Below are positions 7,956 to 16,892 of a DNA stretch of 64,000 nucleotides, piece by piece. Position 1 is the stretch's first letter; each line of letters opens with the position of its first letter. Position numbers and translations under genes: made by a program. This DNA is from Streptomyces fuscichromogenes. GTDB taxonomy: Bacteria; Actinomycetota; Actinomycetes; Streptomycetales; Streptomycetaceae. The stretch spans positions 149,698-213,697 of the forward strand of contig NZ_BMML01000022.1 of NCBI RefSeq assembly GCF_014645815.1. The letters run 5' to 3'. Under the pieces are notes generated by a model. The model searched no databases and was not told the DNA's origin. It was given only the letters and a program-made list of their open reading frames with translations.

Positions 7956-9023
7956 ATGTCAACAGACAGGACAAGGGCGGTCCGGCTGACCCGGTGGGGC
8001 GGTCCGGCCGTCCTCACCGAGCTGCCGCGACCCGTGCCCACGGGCGAGGAAGTGCTGGTCCGGGTCGAGGCGGCCGGGCTCTGCCGGTCGGACCTCCATG
8101 TCATCGACAGCCCGCCCGGGGGCCTCCCCTACCGCATTCCGTTCACCCTCGGGCACGAGGTCGCCGGCCGGGTGGCGGCGCGTGGCCCGCGGGCCACGGG
8201 TCCGGCCGTCGGCGAGCGCGTGGTCGTGTACGGGCCCTGGGGCTGCGGGCGATGCGCGCGCTGCGCGTCGGGCGCGGAGAACTACTGCGACCGGAGAACG
8301 GCTCTCGACCAGGAACTGACCGGTACCGGGGCGGGACTGGGCCGCGACGGCGGCATGGCCGACACGCTGCTCGTCCCCTCCGGCCGGCTGCTGGTCCCGG
8401 TGGGCGACCTGGACGCGGTCCGGGCGGCGCCGCTGACCGACGCCGGGCTCACCGCGTACCACGCCGTCACCGCCGTGGCGCACTCGCTCACCGACGGCGC
8501 GAGCGTGGCCGTTCTCGGCGTCGGCGGGCTGGGCCACCTCGCGGTGCAGATCCTGCGGGCGACGACGACCGCGCACGTGCTGGCCGTGGACGTACGGCAG
8601 GAGGCGCTGGCCCTGGCCGACAGCTGCGGCGCGCACTTCGGGACGCTGTCGCGGCCCGACACCGCCAAGGTCCTGCGGGCCCGGACCGGCGGGGCCGGGG
8701 CCGCGGCCGTGCTCGACTTCGTCGGCAGCCGCTCCAGTCTGGAGCTGGCGGTCGCCGTACTGCGGGCGGGCGGGGAGCTGGCCGTGGTCGGGAGCGGGGG
8801 CGGCGAACTGACGGTCCGCAAGCCCGGGGTCCTGCCTCCCGGGACGCGGATCTCGCTGCCCTTCTGGGGAACCGTGCCGGAACTGGAACAGGTCGTCGCA
8901 CTGGCCCGCGAGGGTTCCGTGCGGGTGGAGGTGGAGCGGTACGCGCTGTCGAGCGCCCTGGAAGCGTTCGAGAGGCTGCGCGCGGGCGCGGTGCGGGGGC
9001 GCGCCGTCGTCGTTCCCGACTGA
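7956..9023 (+). CDS. zinc-dependent alcohol dehydrogenase
   Basis: The product is a 355-residue medium-chain dehydrogenase. Visible residues are the catalytic-zinc ligands Cys43 (GLCRSDLH) and His67-Glu68 (GHEVAG), the structural-zinc cysteines 97, 100, 103 and 111 (CGRCARC...C), and the Rossmann motif VLGVGGLGHLAVQ. It is transcribed away from the SDR gene across operator site 2. Its probable role is to oxidise an alcohol substrate or intermediate of the locus to an aldehyde or ketone. Confidence 0.88.
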   Translation: MSTDRTRAVRLTRWGGPAVLTELPRPVPTGEEVLVRVEAAGLCRSDLHVIDSPPGGLPYRIPFTLGHEVAGRVAARGPRATGPAVGERVVVYGPWGCGRCARCASGAENYCDRRTALDQELTGTGAGLGRDGGMADTLLVPSGRLLVPVGDLDAVRAAPLTDAGLTAYHAVTAVAHSLTDGASVAVLGVGGLGHLAVQILRATTTAHVLAVDVRQEALALADSCGAHFGTLSRPDTAKVLRARTGGAGAAAVLDFVGSRSSLELAVAVLRAGGELAVVGSGGGELTVRKPGVLPPGTRISLPFWGTVPELEQVVALAREGSVRVEVERYALSSALEAFERLRAGAVRGRAVVVPD

Positions 9024-9121
9024 GTTCTCCCGGCCGCGCACCGGAGCGGGTTCCCGAGCAAGGCTCCGGCCCGGCCGAAACCGTACCGCCGCAGCACACC
9101 CGCACCGACCCCTCGACTACA

Positions 9122-9137
9122 GAAGTGAGTTCAATTA
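9122..9137. promoter_or_regulatory. operator site 3 (degenerate palindrome)
   Basis: GAAGTGAGTTCAATTA matches the operator palindrome at 10 of 14 fixed positions and keeps the TGAGTTCA half-site exactly as in site 4. A TAGCGT hexamer follows directly and could serve as a -10 element. The flavoprotein gene starts about 42 nt downstream. Confidence 0.42.
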
Positions 9138-9179
9138 GCGTCTTGTACCACTCAGCGAAGCGAAGGCGGTGGACTGCCC

Positions 9180-10550
9180 GTGGGCGCGGACACAGTGGAT
9201 CTGCTGGTGATAGGCGGCGGCATGGCGGGGCTCTCGGCGGCCGCCCGGGTGGCGGCCGAGGGCGGCTCGGTGGTGCTGGTGGAGAAGGCGGAGCGCACCG
9301 GCGGCTCCGCGCGCTTCGCCGGCTTCATCTGGACCGCCCCGAGCGTCGAGGAGTTGCGGCGGGTCAATCCCGACGGCGACCCGGAGCTGGCCGCGGCCCT
9401 GGTCGACGGGTTCGCCGACGGTGTGGCCTGGGTGCGGTCGCTCGGCGTGGAGTGCAGACCGCCGGTGCCGGTCCTCGGCTTCGGCCGCGGGCACCAGGTC
9501 GACACCGACCACTACCTCGACACCTGCGAACGGCTGGTCCGGGACCGGGGCCAGGAGGTGCTGACCGGCACCTGGACCCGCACCCTCCTGACGGAGAACG
9601 GCAGGGTCACGGGAGCCGAGTGCCTGCTGCCGGACGGCTCGGCGCGCCGCATCGAGGCCGCCTGGACCCTGCTCGCGACCGGCGGCTTCCAGGGCGACCC
9701 CGGCCTGCGCGCCCAGCACCTCCACCCGCAGGCCGCGGACGTCGGCCTGCGGGCCAACCCGCACAGCCGCGGCGACGGACTCGCGCTCGGCCGGGCCGCG
9801 GGAGCGGGGTTCGGCGGGAAGGACGCCGGTTTCTACGGCCATCTGATGCCGGCGGGCGTCTCCCTCGCCGACCCGGCGCGCTTCGTCGACCTCGCGCTCT
9901 ACTACAGCGAGCACGCCCTGCTGTTCGACGTCACGGGCGAGCGCTTCGTCGACGAGACGGTGGGCGACCACCTCACCGCCATGGCCCTGCTGGACCGGCC
10001 GCGGGCCCGCGGTCTGCTGGTCGCGGACGCCCGCGTGCACCGGGAGTGGATCAGCGCCTCGTACGTCGAAGGGATCCCCGGCGTCGACAAGTTCCAGCTG
10101 TGCCATCGGGCCGGCGCCCGCTGCGCGGTGGCGGACGACCTGGAGGACTTCGCGTCGATGCCCGAGGAGTGGGGCTATCCCGGCGCCGTGATCCGCGACC
10201 GCGTCGAGGAGTTCAACGCCACGGCGACGGCGGGCGGCACCCCGGCCCCCGGCCGCCTGCTGGACTCCCGCCCGCTGGACGAACCGCCCTTCTACGTCGT
10301 CGAGGCCGCCCCGGCGGTGACGTTCACCTTCGCGGGCCTGCTGATCGACGCCGGGGCCCGGGTCCGTGCGGCGCCGGGCGAGGGGGGCGCCGACGGGGGC
10401 GGTCCGGTCCCGGGACTGCTCGCGGCAGGCGCGGACGCGGGCGGGCTGTACCGGCGCGGCTACGCGGGCGGCCTCGCCCCCGCCCTGGTCTTCGGGCTGG
10501 CGGCGGCCCGTACCGCGCTCGCCGGCAGGCCCACCGCCGACGGCCGCTGA
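9180..10550 (+). CDS. FAD-binding dehydrogenase (KstD / fumarate-reductase flavoprotein family)
   Basis: The product is a 456-residue flavoprotein with an N-terminal dinucleotide motif GGGMAG (residues 12-17) and EKAERTGGSARFAG, as in 3-ketosteroid dehydrogenases and soluble fumarate reductases. The C-terminal part returns to the FAD fold with LLAAGADAGGLYRRGYAGGLAPALVFG. The GTG start is used; a second GTG lies five codons in. It probably introduces or reduces a ring or alpha,beta double bond. The exact substrate cannot be read from sequence, and the active-site tyrosines of true KstD were not verified. Confidence 0.8.
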   Translation: MGADTVDLLVIGGGMAGLSAAARVAAEGGSVVLVEKAERTGGSARFAGFIWTAPSVEELRRVNPDGDPELAAALVDGFADGVAWVRSLGVECRPPVPVLGFGRGHQVDTDHYLDTCERLVRDRGQEVLTGTWTRTLLTENGRVTGAECLLPDGSARRIEAAWTLLATGGFQGDPGLRAQHLHPQAADVGLRANPHSRGDGLALGRAAGAGFGGKDAGFYGHLMPAGVSLADPARFVDLALYYSEHALLFDVTGERFVDETVGDHLTAMALLDRPRARGLLVADARVHREWISASYVEGIPGVDKFQLCHRAGARCAVADDLEDFASMPEEWGYPGAVIRDRVEEFNATATAGGTPAPGRLLDSRPLDEPPFYVVEAAPAVTFTFAGLLIDAGARVRAAPGEGGADGGGPVPGLLAAGADAGGLYRRGYAGGLAPALVFGLAAARTALAGRPTADGR

Positions 10551-10620
10551 GACGGCGCGGGCGGGGCCCGGCACAAATCCCGTGCACGAGTCTTGCCCGT
10601 CCGGCACCGCAGTGCCTAGC

Positions 10621-10636
10621 GTACTGAATTGAGTTC
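10621..10636. promoter_or_regulatory. operator site 4 upstream of ABC importer
   Basis: GTACTGAATTGAGTTC differs from site 1 by one base. It lies 80 nt upstream of the GTG of the first permease gene, with a TTTGATTTAGCGTT A/T-rich stretch just downstream. This is the clearest second copy of the palindrome and links transport to the catabolic genes. Confidence 0.65.
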
Positions 10637-10716
10637 ACTTTGATTTAGCGTTGCCTGCCGTGCCGGTGAGTTCCGCACGTGTGGCGTGAAACGCGCTCTT
10701 CCCCGAGGGAGGGACT

Positions 10717-11586
10717 GTGAGTCAGTTCCTGCTTGTCCTGGTCAGCGGTGTGGCGAGTGGAGCCGTGTACGGCCTCATGGGCCTCGGGCTGGTCATCATC
10801 TACCGGGCCACGGATGTCGTGAACTTCGCGATGGCGTCGCTCGCGACCCTGGGCCTGTATGTCGCGGTCTCGCTCCACGACCGCGGGGTGGCGACGGTGT
10901 TCGGCCTCCTCGCCGCGGTCGCGGTCACCGTCGCGGCGGGTCTGCTGGTGCGCGAGACCGTGATCCGGCCCCTGGGCCAGGGACAGCTGTTCTCCGCGCT
11001 GGTCGTGACCATGGGAGTCTCGCTGATCGCCGAGAACCTGGCCGGATCGGTCTGGGGCGAACAACCCCGGGACTTCCCCAGCCTGGTGGACGGCACGGTG
11101 CGCTGGTCGGGCGCGGCCCTGCCGGTGCAGAGCCTGGTGACGATCGGTGTCGCCGCGCTGGCGATGGCCCTGGTGGGCTATCTGTTCGCCCGCACCACGC
11201 TCGGTTCGGCCATGCGCGCCGTGGCCGAGTCGCCCGCGACGGCGCGGGTCGTGGGCCTCGGCGCCCAGCGTCTCGCCCGGATCTCCTGGGCCCTCGGCCT
11301 CGGCCTCGCCGCCCTGGCCGGCTGTCTGTACGCGCCGCGCTCCGGCCTGGCCACCACGGCGCTGACCGCACCGCTGTTCCGGGCCTTCGCCGGGATCTTC
11401 CTGGGCGGCCTGACCAGCATGTACGGCGCTGTCGTCGGCGGACTGGCCATCGGTGTCCTGGACAACCTGGCGGCGAACTACGTCTCCGCCAGCTTCCGCG
11501 ACACGTTCGTGTTCTCGTTCACCGTGCTGGTGCTGCTGATCCGGCCCCAGGGCCTGTTCGGCACCCGCACCTTCCAGCGCGTCTGA
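10717..11586 (+). CDS. branched-chain-amino-acid-type ABC permease (LivH family)
   Basis: The product is a 289-residue integral membrane protein with the usual LivH layout of several hydrophobic helices. It starts SQFLLVLVSGVASGAVYGLMGLGLVIIYRATDVVNFA and has the family motif MRAVAESPATARVVGLG in the cytoplasmic loop. The GTG start has GAGGGAGGG upstream. It is the first gene of a rightward transport operon with a permease-ATPase fusion and a lipoprotein receptor. Liv-type importers also carry aromatic and other organic acids, so the substrate is probably that of the neighbouring catabolic genes. Confidence 0.9.
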   Translation: MSQFLLVLVSGVASGAVYGLMGLGLVIIYRATDVVNFAMASLATLGLYVAVSLHDRGVATVFGLLAAVAVTVAAGLLVRETVIRPLGQGQLFSALVVTMGVSLIAENLAGSVWGEQPRDFPSLVDGTVRWSGAALPVQSLVTIGVAALAMALVGYLFARTTLGSAMRAVAESPATARVVGLGAQRLARISWALGLGLAALAGCLYAPRSGLATTALTAPLFRAFAGIFLGGLTSMYGAVVGGLAIGVLDNLAANYVSASFRDTFVFSFTVLVLLIRPQGLFGTRTFQRV

Positions 11587-11598
11587 GGGGTCGCTTCC

Positions 11599-14139
11599 AT
11601 GGTCTTCAACCGTTCCGTCCTGGCGAGGGCCGCCCTGGGACCGGCCGCCGGCGCGGTGCTCATGGTGTTCATGGCCGCCGGCGCGATCCCGGCGTACCAG
11701 ATGTACTCGGTGGCGCTGGCGGCCGTGTACACGATCGTCGTGCTGTCGGTCGGCCTGCTCGCCGGCTGGTCCGGCATCTGGTCGGTCGGCCATCCCGCGT
11801 TCTTCGCCATCGGCGCCTACTTCGCCGCGTACGGCAGCGCACACGGCTGGGCCCTGGAGGCGGTGGTCGCGGGGGCGGTGACGGCCGGCGCCGCCCTGGG
11901 CGCCTTCCTCGGGTACGCGGGCGCCCGGTTCTCGGTGCTCTACATCGCCCTGCTGACCCTCGCCTTCACCACGGTGACCCTGGAACTGGTGAACAGGTGG
12001 AGCAGCGTGACCGGCGGCGACCAGGGAGTCCCCGTCCTCCAACTGCGCAGCGCCCTGGGCCTCGGCGTCTTCCCGGGCGGCGGCACCGAGCCGCAGTACC
12101 TCGCGGTGGGCGCGGCGGCCGTGGTCCTCGCCCTGGCCGTGCCCGCCCGTGCCTCGGCGCTGCGGATGCGCCTGGTGGCCGCCAAGTCGCATCCCATGGC
12201 GGCCCGTACGGTCGGGATCGCGCCGGAGGCCCAGTCGTCGCTGTCGTTCGCGGTGAGCGGCGCGTGCACGAGCTTCGCGGGGGTGCTGCTCGGCCTGATC
12301 ACCGGGTTCGTCAGCCCGGACCCGTTCTCGCTCTCCTTCGGCATCTCCCTGATCGCGGCGTGCGTACTCGGCGGGGTCGGCTCGGTCCTCGGCGCCGTGG
12401 CCGGCGGCATCTACCTGACCTGGAGCCCCTCGCTCTCCACCGCCGTGGGGGTGCCCCAGCCGGTGGTGCAGGGCCTGGTGCTGATCGCGATCCTCCTCTT
12501 CCTGCCCGGAGGGGTCGTGCCGTTCCTCGCCGGGCCGGCGCGACGGGTCCTGAGGGGCGTACTGCGACGGCCGGCGGCGGGGCACCGGCCGTCCCCCGAG
12601 CCGCCCGAGCCATCCGAGCCGCCCGAGCCGCTCCCGGCGCTCGGGCCCCCGGCGGAAGGTCCGGCGCTCCTCCACCTGGAACACGTGTCCGTCTCCTACG
12701 GCGGACTCAAGGCCCTGGAGGACGCCTCGATGTCCGTGCGGCAGGACGAGATCCTCGCCGTCATCGGTCCCAACGGGGCTGGAAAGACCACGCTGTTGAA
12801 CGTGCTGTCCGGGCTGACCGGCAATGGACGCGTGAGCGGGACGGCCGACCTCGCCGGCCGGGCGCTGCTGAGGACGAGGGCGACCGCGCGTCGCCGGCTG
12901 GGGATCGGCCGTACCTTCCAGCACGCGGAGGTGTTCTCCGAACTCACCGTCGCCGAGAACGTGTTGTGCACCCGCCGCCGGATCAGGGCCGGCGACCGGG
13001 ACGCCGTGGCACGGCTGCTGCGCTCCGTGGGCCTCGCGGAGGTGGCCGACCGTCGCCCCACGGAGCTGCCGTTCGGCCTGCAGAAGCGCCTCGATCTCGC
13101 GCGGGCGATGGCCGAGAGGCCCCGGCTGCTGATCCTGGACGAACCCTTCGGCGGGCTCGACGCGGGCGAACGGGCCCTGCTGGCACAGCACATCAGGCGG
13201 CTCAACGCCGACGGCACCGCCGTGGTCGTCATCGACCATGTCCTCGACGACCTCTTCTCCGTCGCCCACCGGGTGCTCGCGTTCGACTTCGGCCGCACCA
13301 TCGGTGACGGCACCCCGGACACCGTGCTCCAGGATCCGAAGGTGCGGTCGTCCTACCTGGGAACGGTCGGCAGCCGGGCCCGGCTCCCCGACACCGTGGG
13401 CGAACGGAGCCTGATCCGGCTGCGCGGGACAGGTCATTCGTACGGCGGTGTGGTCGCCCTGCGGGACATCGACCTCGACGTCCGGGAAGGAAGCGTGCTC
13501 GGTGTCGCGGGGGCCAACGGCGCGGGCAAGAGCACCCTCGCCGGCATCCTGCACGGCTCGCTCCGGCCCGCCCACGGCGTACGGGAGTCGTCCGGCGCTG
13601 TCCGCACCAGCCTCGCACCCGAGGGCCGCGGACTGTTCAGGACGCTGTCGCTGCGCGAGAACCTGGAGGTCGCGGCGTACGCGGCCGGTATCACGGGCGC
13701 GGCGCTGCGCGAACGGCTGGAGGAGACCGTCCAGTGGCTGCCGGTACGGCTGCGTGACCGGATGTCCGTCCCGGCCGCCGGGCTGTCGGGCGGTGAGCAG
13801 CAGATGCTCGCCGTCGCCCGCGCGCTGATCGTCCGGCCGGACGTGCTGATCGTCGACGAACCGGCCCTCGGGCTGGCCCCCGCCCTGGTGGACGAGGTCT
13901 ACGACCGGCTCATCGGGCTGACCCACGACGGCCTGACGGTGGTGCTCCTCGAACAGTCCCTCAGCCGGGCCATGGCGGTCTGCCACGAGGTGGCCGTCCT
14001 GCACGAGGGCGTCGTCGCCGCTCAAGGACGGCCGGGCGACCGGCAGTTCGCGGCGCTGGCGGAATCGGCGTATTTCAGCGGCGGCCCGGTGCCGGCCACG
14101 ACCGCGTCGGCCGCCGCCCGGACCTCCCAAGTGAAGTGA
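11599..14139 (+). CDS. LivM-LivG-LivF triple fusion: ABC permease with two ATPase domains
   Basis: One 846-residue reading frame carries three proteins that are usually separate. Residues ~1-330 are a LivM permease (VGHPAFFAIGAY; GLITGFVSPDPFSL). A proline/glutamate-rich linker follows at ~332-352. Residues ~357-575 are a LivG ATPase with Walker A GPNGAGKTT (~391) and LDEPFGGLD (~512); its signature motif is degenerate (LPFGLQKR). Residues ~595-835 are a LivF ATPase with GANGAGKST (~638), LSGGEQQ (~730) and VDEPALG (~752). No stop or frameshift separates the parts. It lies 12 nt after the LivH-type gene and 33 nt before the receptor gene. Confidence 0.9.
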   Translation: MVFNRSVLARAALGPAAGAVLMVFMAAGAIPAYQMYSVALAAVYTIVVLSVGLLAGWSGIWSVGHPAFFAIGAYFAAYGSAHGWALEAVVAGAVTAGAALGAFLGYAGARFSVLYIALLTLAFTTVTLELVNRWSSVTGGDQGVPVLQLRSALGLGVFPGGGTEPQYLAVGAAAVVLALAVPARASALRMRLVAAKSHPMAARTVGIAPEAQSSLSFAVSGACTSFAGVLLGLITGFVSPDPFSLSFGISLIAACVLGGVGSVLGAVAGGIYLTWSPSLSTAVGVPQPVVQGLVLIAILLFLPGGVVPFLAGPARRVLRGVLRRPAAGHRPSPEPPEPSEPPEPLPALGPPAEGPALLHLEHVSVSYGGLKALEDASMSVRQDEILAVIGPNGAGKTTLLNVLSGLTGNGRVSGTADLAGRALLRTRATARRRLGIGRTFQHAEVFSELTVAENVLCTRRRIRAGDRDAVARLLRSVGLAEVADRRPTELPFGLQKRLDLARAMAERPRLLILDEPFGGLDAGERALLAQHIRRLNADGTAVVVIDHVLDDLFSVAHRVLAFDFGRTIGDGTPDTVLQDPKVRSSYLGTVGSRARLPDTVGERSLIRLRGTGHSYGGVVALRDIDLDVREGSVLGVAGANGAGKSTLAGILHGSLRPAHGVRESSGAVRTSLAPEGRGLFRTLSLRENLEVAAYAAGITGAALRERLEETVQWLPVRLRDRMSVPAAGLSGGEQQMLAVARALIVRPDVLIVDEPALGLAPALVDEVYDRLIGLTHDGLTVVLLEQSLSRAMAVCHEVAVLHEGVVAAQGRPGDRQFAALAESAYFSGGPVPATTASAAARTSQVK

Positions 14140-14172
14140 ATCCCGTTGTGCACGTTGTGAACGAGGTGGACC

Positions 14173-15381
14173 GTGTTCCGAACAATCAGCAGATTCCGCC
14201 GGGTGGCGGGAACGACAGCCGTGCTCGCCGCGCTGGCGCTGACCGCAAGCGCGTGCGCCGGTCAGGACTCGGCGTCGGCGAGTAGCAGCTCCGCCGAGAT
14301 CCACATCGGCGCGTGGCTGCCCCTGACGGGCTCCACCGCCACGTACGGCGTGGCCGAGAAGGTGGGTGCCGACGCGTACTTCAAGATGCTCAACGCCCAA
14401 GGCGGCATCAACGGCCGCAAGGTCGAGTGGACCGTCAAGGACAACGCGGCCGATCCGCAGCAGACCGTGCAGATCGCACGTGAACTCGTGGGCCAGGACA
14501 AGGTCGTGGCCATCGTCAACGCGAACGGCACCGCTCAGGCGGAGGCCGCCTTCCCGTTCGTCCTCAACCAGTCGAAGGTGCCGGTCCTCAACGAGGTGGG
14601 CGGCACCGAGAACTGGTACAAGCCGCCGCGCGCAGGCCTGTTCGGCACCCAGACCCTGTACGAGGACCAGGCCGCGGCGGTCGCCGCGTGGGCGGTGCAG
14701 GACGGCGCGAAGAAGATCCTCGTCGTGCACAGCGACCCGGCCGCGTTCGTGAACGTGGCCGAGCAGGTGGCGCCCGTCGCCAAGAAGGCGGACCCCTCGG
14801 TCGAGGTCGACCGGCTGCCGGTCAAGTACCAGACCACCGACTACACACCGGTGATCAGCAAGGTGAAGGCGGCGAAACCGCAGGCGGTCATCCTGATCCT
14901 CACCTCACCCGAGGCGGCCGCCTTCCTCAAGGAGGCCAAGCTGCAGGGCCTCTCCCTGCCCACCTATGCCTACGCCCCGGTGGCCGCGGAGTCGACGATC
15001 GCGCTGGCCAAGGACGCCGCCGAGGGCCTCAAGGCCGTCCAGCTGGTGAAGGCGCCCTCGGACGACGACCCCGCGGTGAAGGAGTTCCGGACCGCGATGG
15101 CCAAGTACGAGCCCGGTCAGACCGCGGGCTTCCTCGCCCTGTGGGGCTGGAGCAACGCCAAGGTCTTCGCCGAGATCGCGAAGACGGTCAAGGGCCCGGT
15201 CACGGCCCAGTCCCTCACCGCGGCGTACCAGAAGGCGTCGAAGGTGGACACGGGAGTGTCCCCGGTCATGAGCTTCAGCGCGAGCAGTCACCTGGGGACC
15301 CGCAGCGTGCAGAAGGTGGTGGTGAAGAACGGCGTCTGGACGTCCGTCGGCGACTTCTACACACCCCCGGCACGCGGCTGA
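14173..15381 (+). CDS. ABC transporter substrate-binding lipoprotein (LivJ/K family)
   Basis: The product is a 402-residue periplasmic-binding-fold receptor. It begins with an arginine-rich signal peptide and a lipobox ending at Cys28 (LTASAC), followed by a serine-rich linker and IHIGAWLPLTGSTATYG, the usual start of a type I receptor for Liv importers. The start codon is GTG. As the last gene of the importer operon it should be lipid-anchored outside the membrane and deliver ligand to the LivH and LivMGF subunits. Confidence 0.9.
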   Translation: MFRTISRFRRVAGTTAVLAALALTASACAGQDSASASSSSAEIHIGAWLPLTGSTATYGVAEKVGADAYFKMLNAQGGINGRKVEWTVKDNAADPQQTVQIARELVGQDKVVAIVNANGTAQAEAAFPFVLNQSKVPVLNEVGGTENWYKPPRAGLFGTQTLYEDQAAAVAAWAVQDGAKKILVVHSDPAAFVNVAEQVAPVAKKADPSVEVDRLPVKYQTTDYTPVISKVKAAKPQAVILILTSPEAAAFLKEAKLQGLSLPTYAYAPVAAESTIALAKDAAEGLKAVQLVKAPSDDDPAVKEFRTAMAKYEPGQTAGFLALWGWSNAKVFAEIAKTVKGPVTAQSLTAAYQKASKVDTGVSPVMSFSASSHLGTRSVQKVVVKNGVWTSVGDFYTPPARG

Positions 15382-15391
15382 CCGCCCACGG

Positions 15392-15439
15392 CCTCGGATC
15401 GGTTGCCTGGAGGCACCTTCGCGCTCCAGGCAGCCCGAG
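15392..15439. terminator. stem-loop between convergent genes
   Basis: TGCCTGGAG (15404-15412) and CTCCAGGCA (15424-15432) form a perfect 9-bp stem. A flanking CCTCGG...CCGAGG can extend it through small internal loops. It lies between the convergent receptor and deformylase genes and lacks a U-tract, as is common in actinomycetes. It is likely a bidirectional terminator. Confidence 0.55.
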
Positions 15440-15489
15440 GACCGGGGAACCGGCCGCCCGGCCGCGGCCGGGGACCTGCCGGTCGCGCT

Positions 15490-16032
15490 CTACCCGTGCG
15501 GCGAGCGCTTGACCTTCGCCAGCGCGTTCTCGTCGAACCAGGCGGCCTCGCGCAGCGTGGCCAGCCACCGTTCCTGCTGTACGGGGGTGAGCCTGTCGAT
15601 GAACAGCACGCCGTCCAGATGGTCGGTCTCGTGCTGGATGCAGCGGGCGAGGAACCCGTCGCCGACGACCTGGACCGGGTCGCCCTTCATCGTGTAGCCC
15701 TTCGCCACGACGTTCATCCGGCGCCTGGTGTCCAGGTAGACGCCCGGGATGGACAGGCATCCCTCCATGCCGTCCTGCGTCTCCTCGTCCGGGAAGTCCA
15801 CGACGGGATTGACCAGATGGTCCAGGTCGCCCTCGATCAGCTTCGGGCTCCAGACGAACACGCGGAGCCCGACGCCGAGTTGGGGCGCGGCAAGCCCGGC
15901 TCCCTGCCGGTCGCCCAACGTCTCGCGCAGGTCGCGGACCAAGGTGTGCAGCTCACCGTCGAAATCGGTCACCGGCTTGGCGGGCTCCCGCAGCACCGGG
16001 TCGCCGAGTTCCCTGATCGGGACAACCGTCAT
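15490..16032 (-). CDS. def: peptide deformylase
   Basis: The product has 180 residues and all three deformylase motifs: GAGLAAPQ (44-51), EGCLSIP (90-96, metal ligand Cys92) and QHETDHLDG (His134 and His138 as metal ligands, Glu135 catalytic). It removes the N-formyl group of nascent proteins. The ATG has AAGGAGAAGG upstream. It is not next to fmt, so it may be a second copy, and its upstream region is shared with the MmpL gene. A paralogue under special control, for example linked to resistance, is possible. Confidence 0.95.
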   Translation of the reverse strand: MTVVPIRELGDPVLREPAKPVTDFDGELHTLVRDLRETLGDRQGAGLAAPQLGVGLRVFVWSPKLIEGDLDHLVNPVVDFPDEETQDGMEGCLSIPGVYLDTRRRMNVVAKGYTMKGDPVQVVGDGFLARCIQHETDHLDGVLFIDRLTPVQQERWLATLREAAWFDENALAKVKRSPHG

Positions 16033-16080
16033 ACAGACCTTCTCCTTCTTGTCAGATGCGCTGAACCCGCACGGGCATCA

Positions 16081-16189
16081 TTCAGCCAGGAACGCCCGGC
16101 AGGATCGTCACTCGTTGTCGGTCGGTTTCCACGCCGCCCCTCACCCCTGCGGACGAGTCCCTCCGACCCGAGGTCGTTCCAAGGAGTGA
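16081..16189 (-). promoter_or_regulatory. shared upstream module, copy 1 (before deformylase)
   Basis: The region upstream of def contains GATCGTCACTCGTTG at 16103-16117, a TTTCC block, and TCGTTCCAAGGAGTGA at 16174-16189. The same elements occur upstream of the MmpL gene, and the two blocks start 71 bases apart in both places. This suggests a common regulator-controlled promoter read leftward. Confidence 0.6.
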
Positions 16190-16205
16190 TGGGGCCCAGG
16201 TGGCG

Positions 16206-16892
16206 TCACCCGGCCCCGGACGACGGTCCGTTCAGAGCGCGGCGGGCCAGGACGGCGGCCTGGGCGCGGCTCTGGCATCCCGTTTTCGCCAGCGTGCGGC
16301 TGACGTGCGTCTTCACCGTGTGCAGACTGACCGTGAGCCGCTCGGCGATCTCCGCGTTGCTCAGCCCTTCGCCCACCAGGCGCAGCACATCGCGTTCCCG
16401 TGGTGTCAGTTCGGCCAGCCGGGCCAGGTCGCCGTGGTCCGGCCGCCGCCGGGTGGCGAGGTGGCTCGTGATGATCCGGCGGGTGACCGCGGGACTGAGC
16501 GCGCTGTGCCCGGCGGCCGTGGCCCGCACCGCGGCGGTCAGCTCTTCGTGGGAACTGGTCTTCAGCAGGAACCCCGCCGCGCCGGCGGCGAGCGCCCGGT
16601 CGACGTACTCGCCGAGGCCGAACGTGGTCATCACCAGCGCCCGGGTGCGGCCGGGCCCCAGCAGGCCGAGGCGGTTCAGTTCGGCCAGCGTCCACAGCCC
16701 GTCGCGGCGCGGCATCCGGATGTCCAGGATCAGCACGTCGGGTCTCAGCCGGACGCACGCCGCGACGGCCTCCTCGCCGTCCCCCGCGGTCCCGGTGACG
16801 GTGATGTCGTCCTGGGCGGCGAGAATGGCGGCCAGACCGTCGCGGATGATCCGCTCGTCGTCCGCGACCAGTACGGTGATGGGCTCAGACAC
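16206..16892 (-). CDS. NarL-family response regulator
   Basis: The product has 228 residues. The receiver domain holds Asp11-Asp12, the phospho-acceptor Asp57 (LILDIRMP) and the switch threonine region MTTFG. The C-terminal LuxR-type helix-turn-helix (LTPRERDVLRLVGEGLSNAE, then TVKTHV) lies at ~163-200. Its ATG overlaps the end of the sensor kinase gene by 8 nt. Its targets are unknown; the duplicated promoter modules before def and the MmpL gene on either side are candidates. Confidence 0.92.
   Translation of the reverse strand: MSEPITVLVADDERIIRDGLAAILAAQDDITVTGTAGDGEEAVAACVRLRPDVLILDIRMPRRDGLWTLAELNRLGLLGPGRTRALVMTTFGLGEYVDRALAAGAAGFLLKTSSHEELTAAVRATAAGHSALSPAVTRRIITSHLATRRRPDHGDLARLAELTPRERDVLRLVGEGLSNAEIAERLTVSLHTVKTHVSRTLAKTGCQSRAQAAVLARRALNGPSSGAG

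Noticed and set aside
9180..10550. Firm assignment as 3-ketosteroid dehydrogenase
   Set aside because: The FAD motifs are shared by several families, and the substrate-site tyrosines were not verified.
10645..14730. A 1361-codon leftward open frame
   Set aside because: It is antisense to the ABC importer genes. Its translation is Gly/Arg/His-rich with no domain, and the plus strand encodes recognisable Liv proteins.
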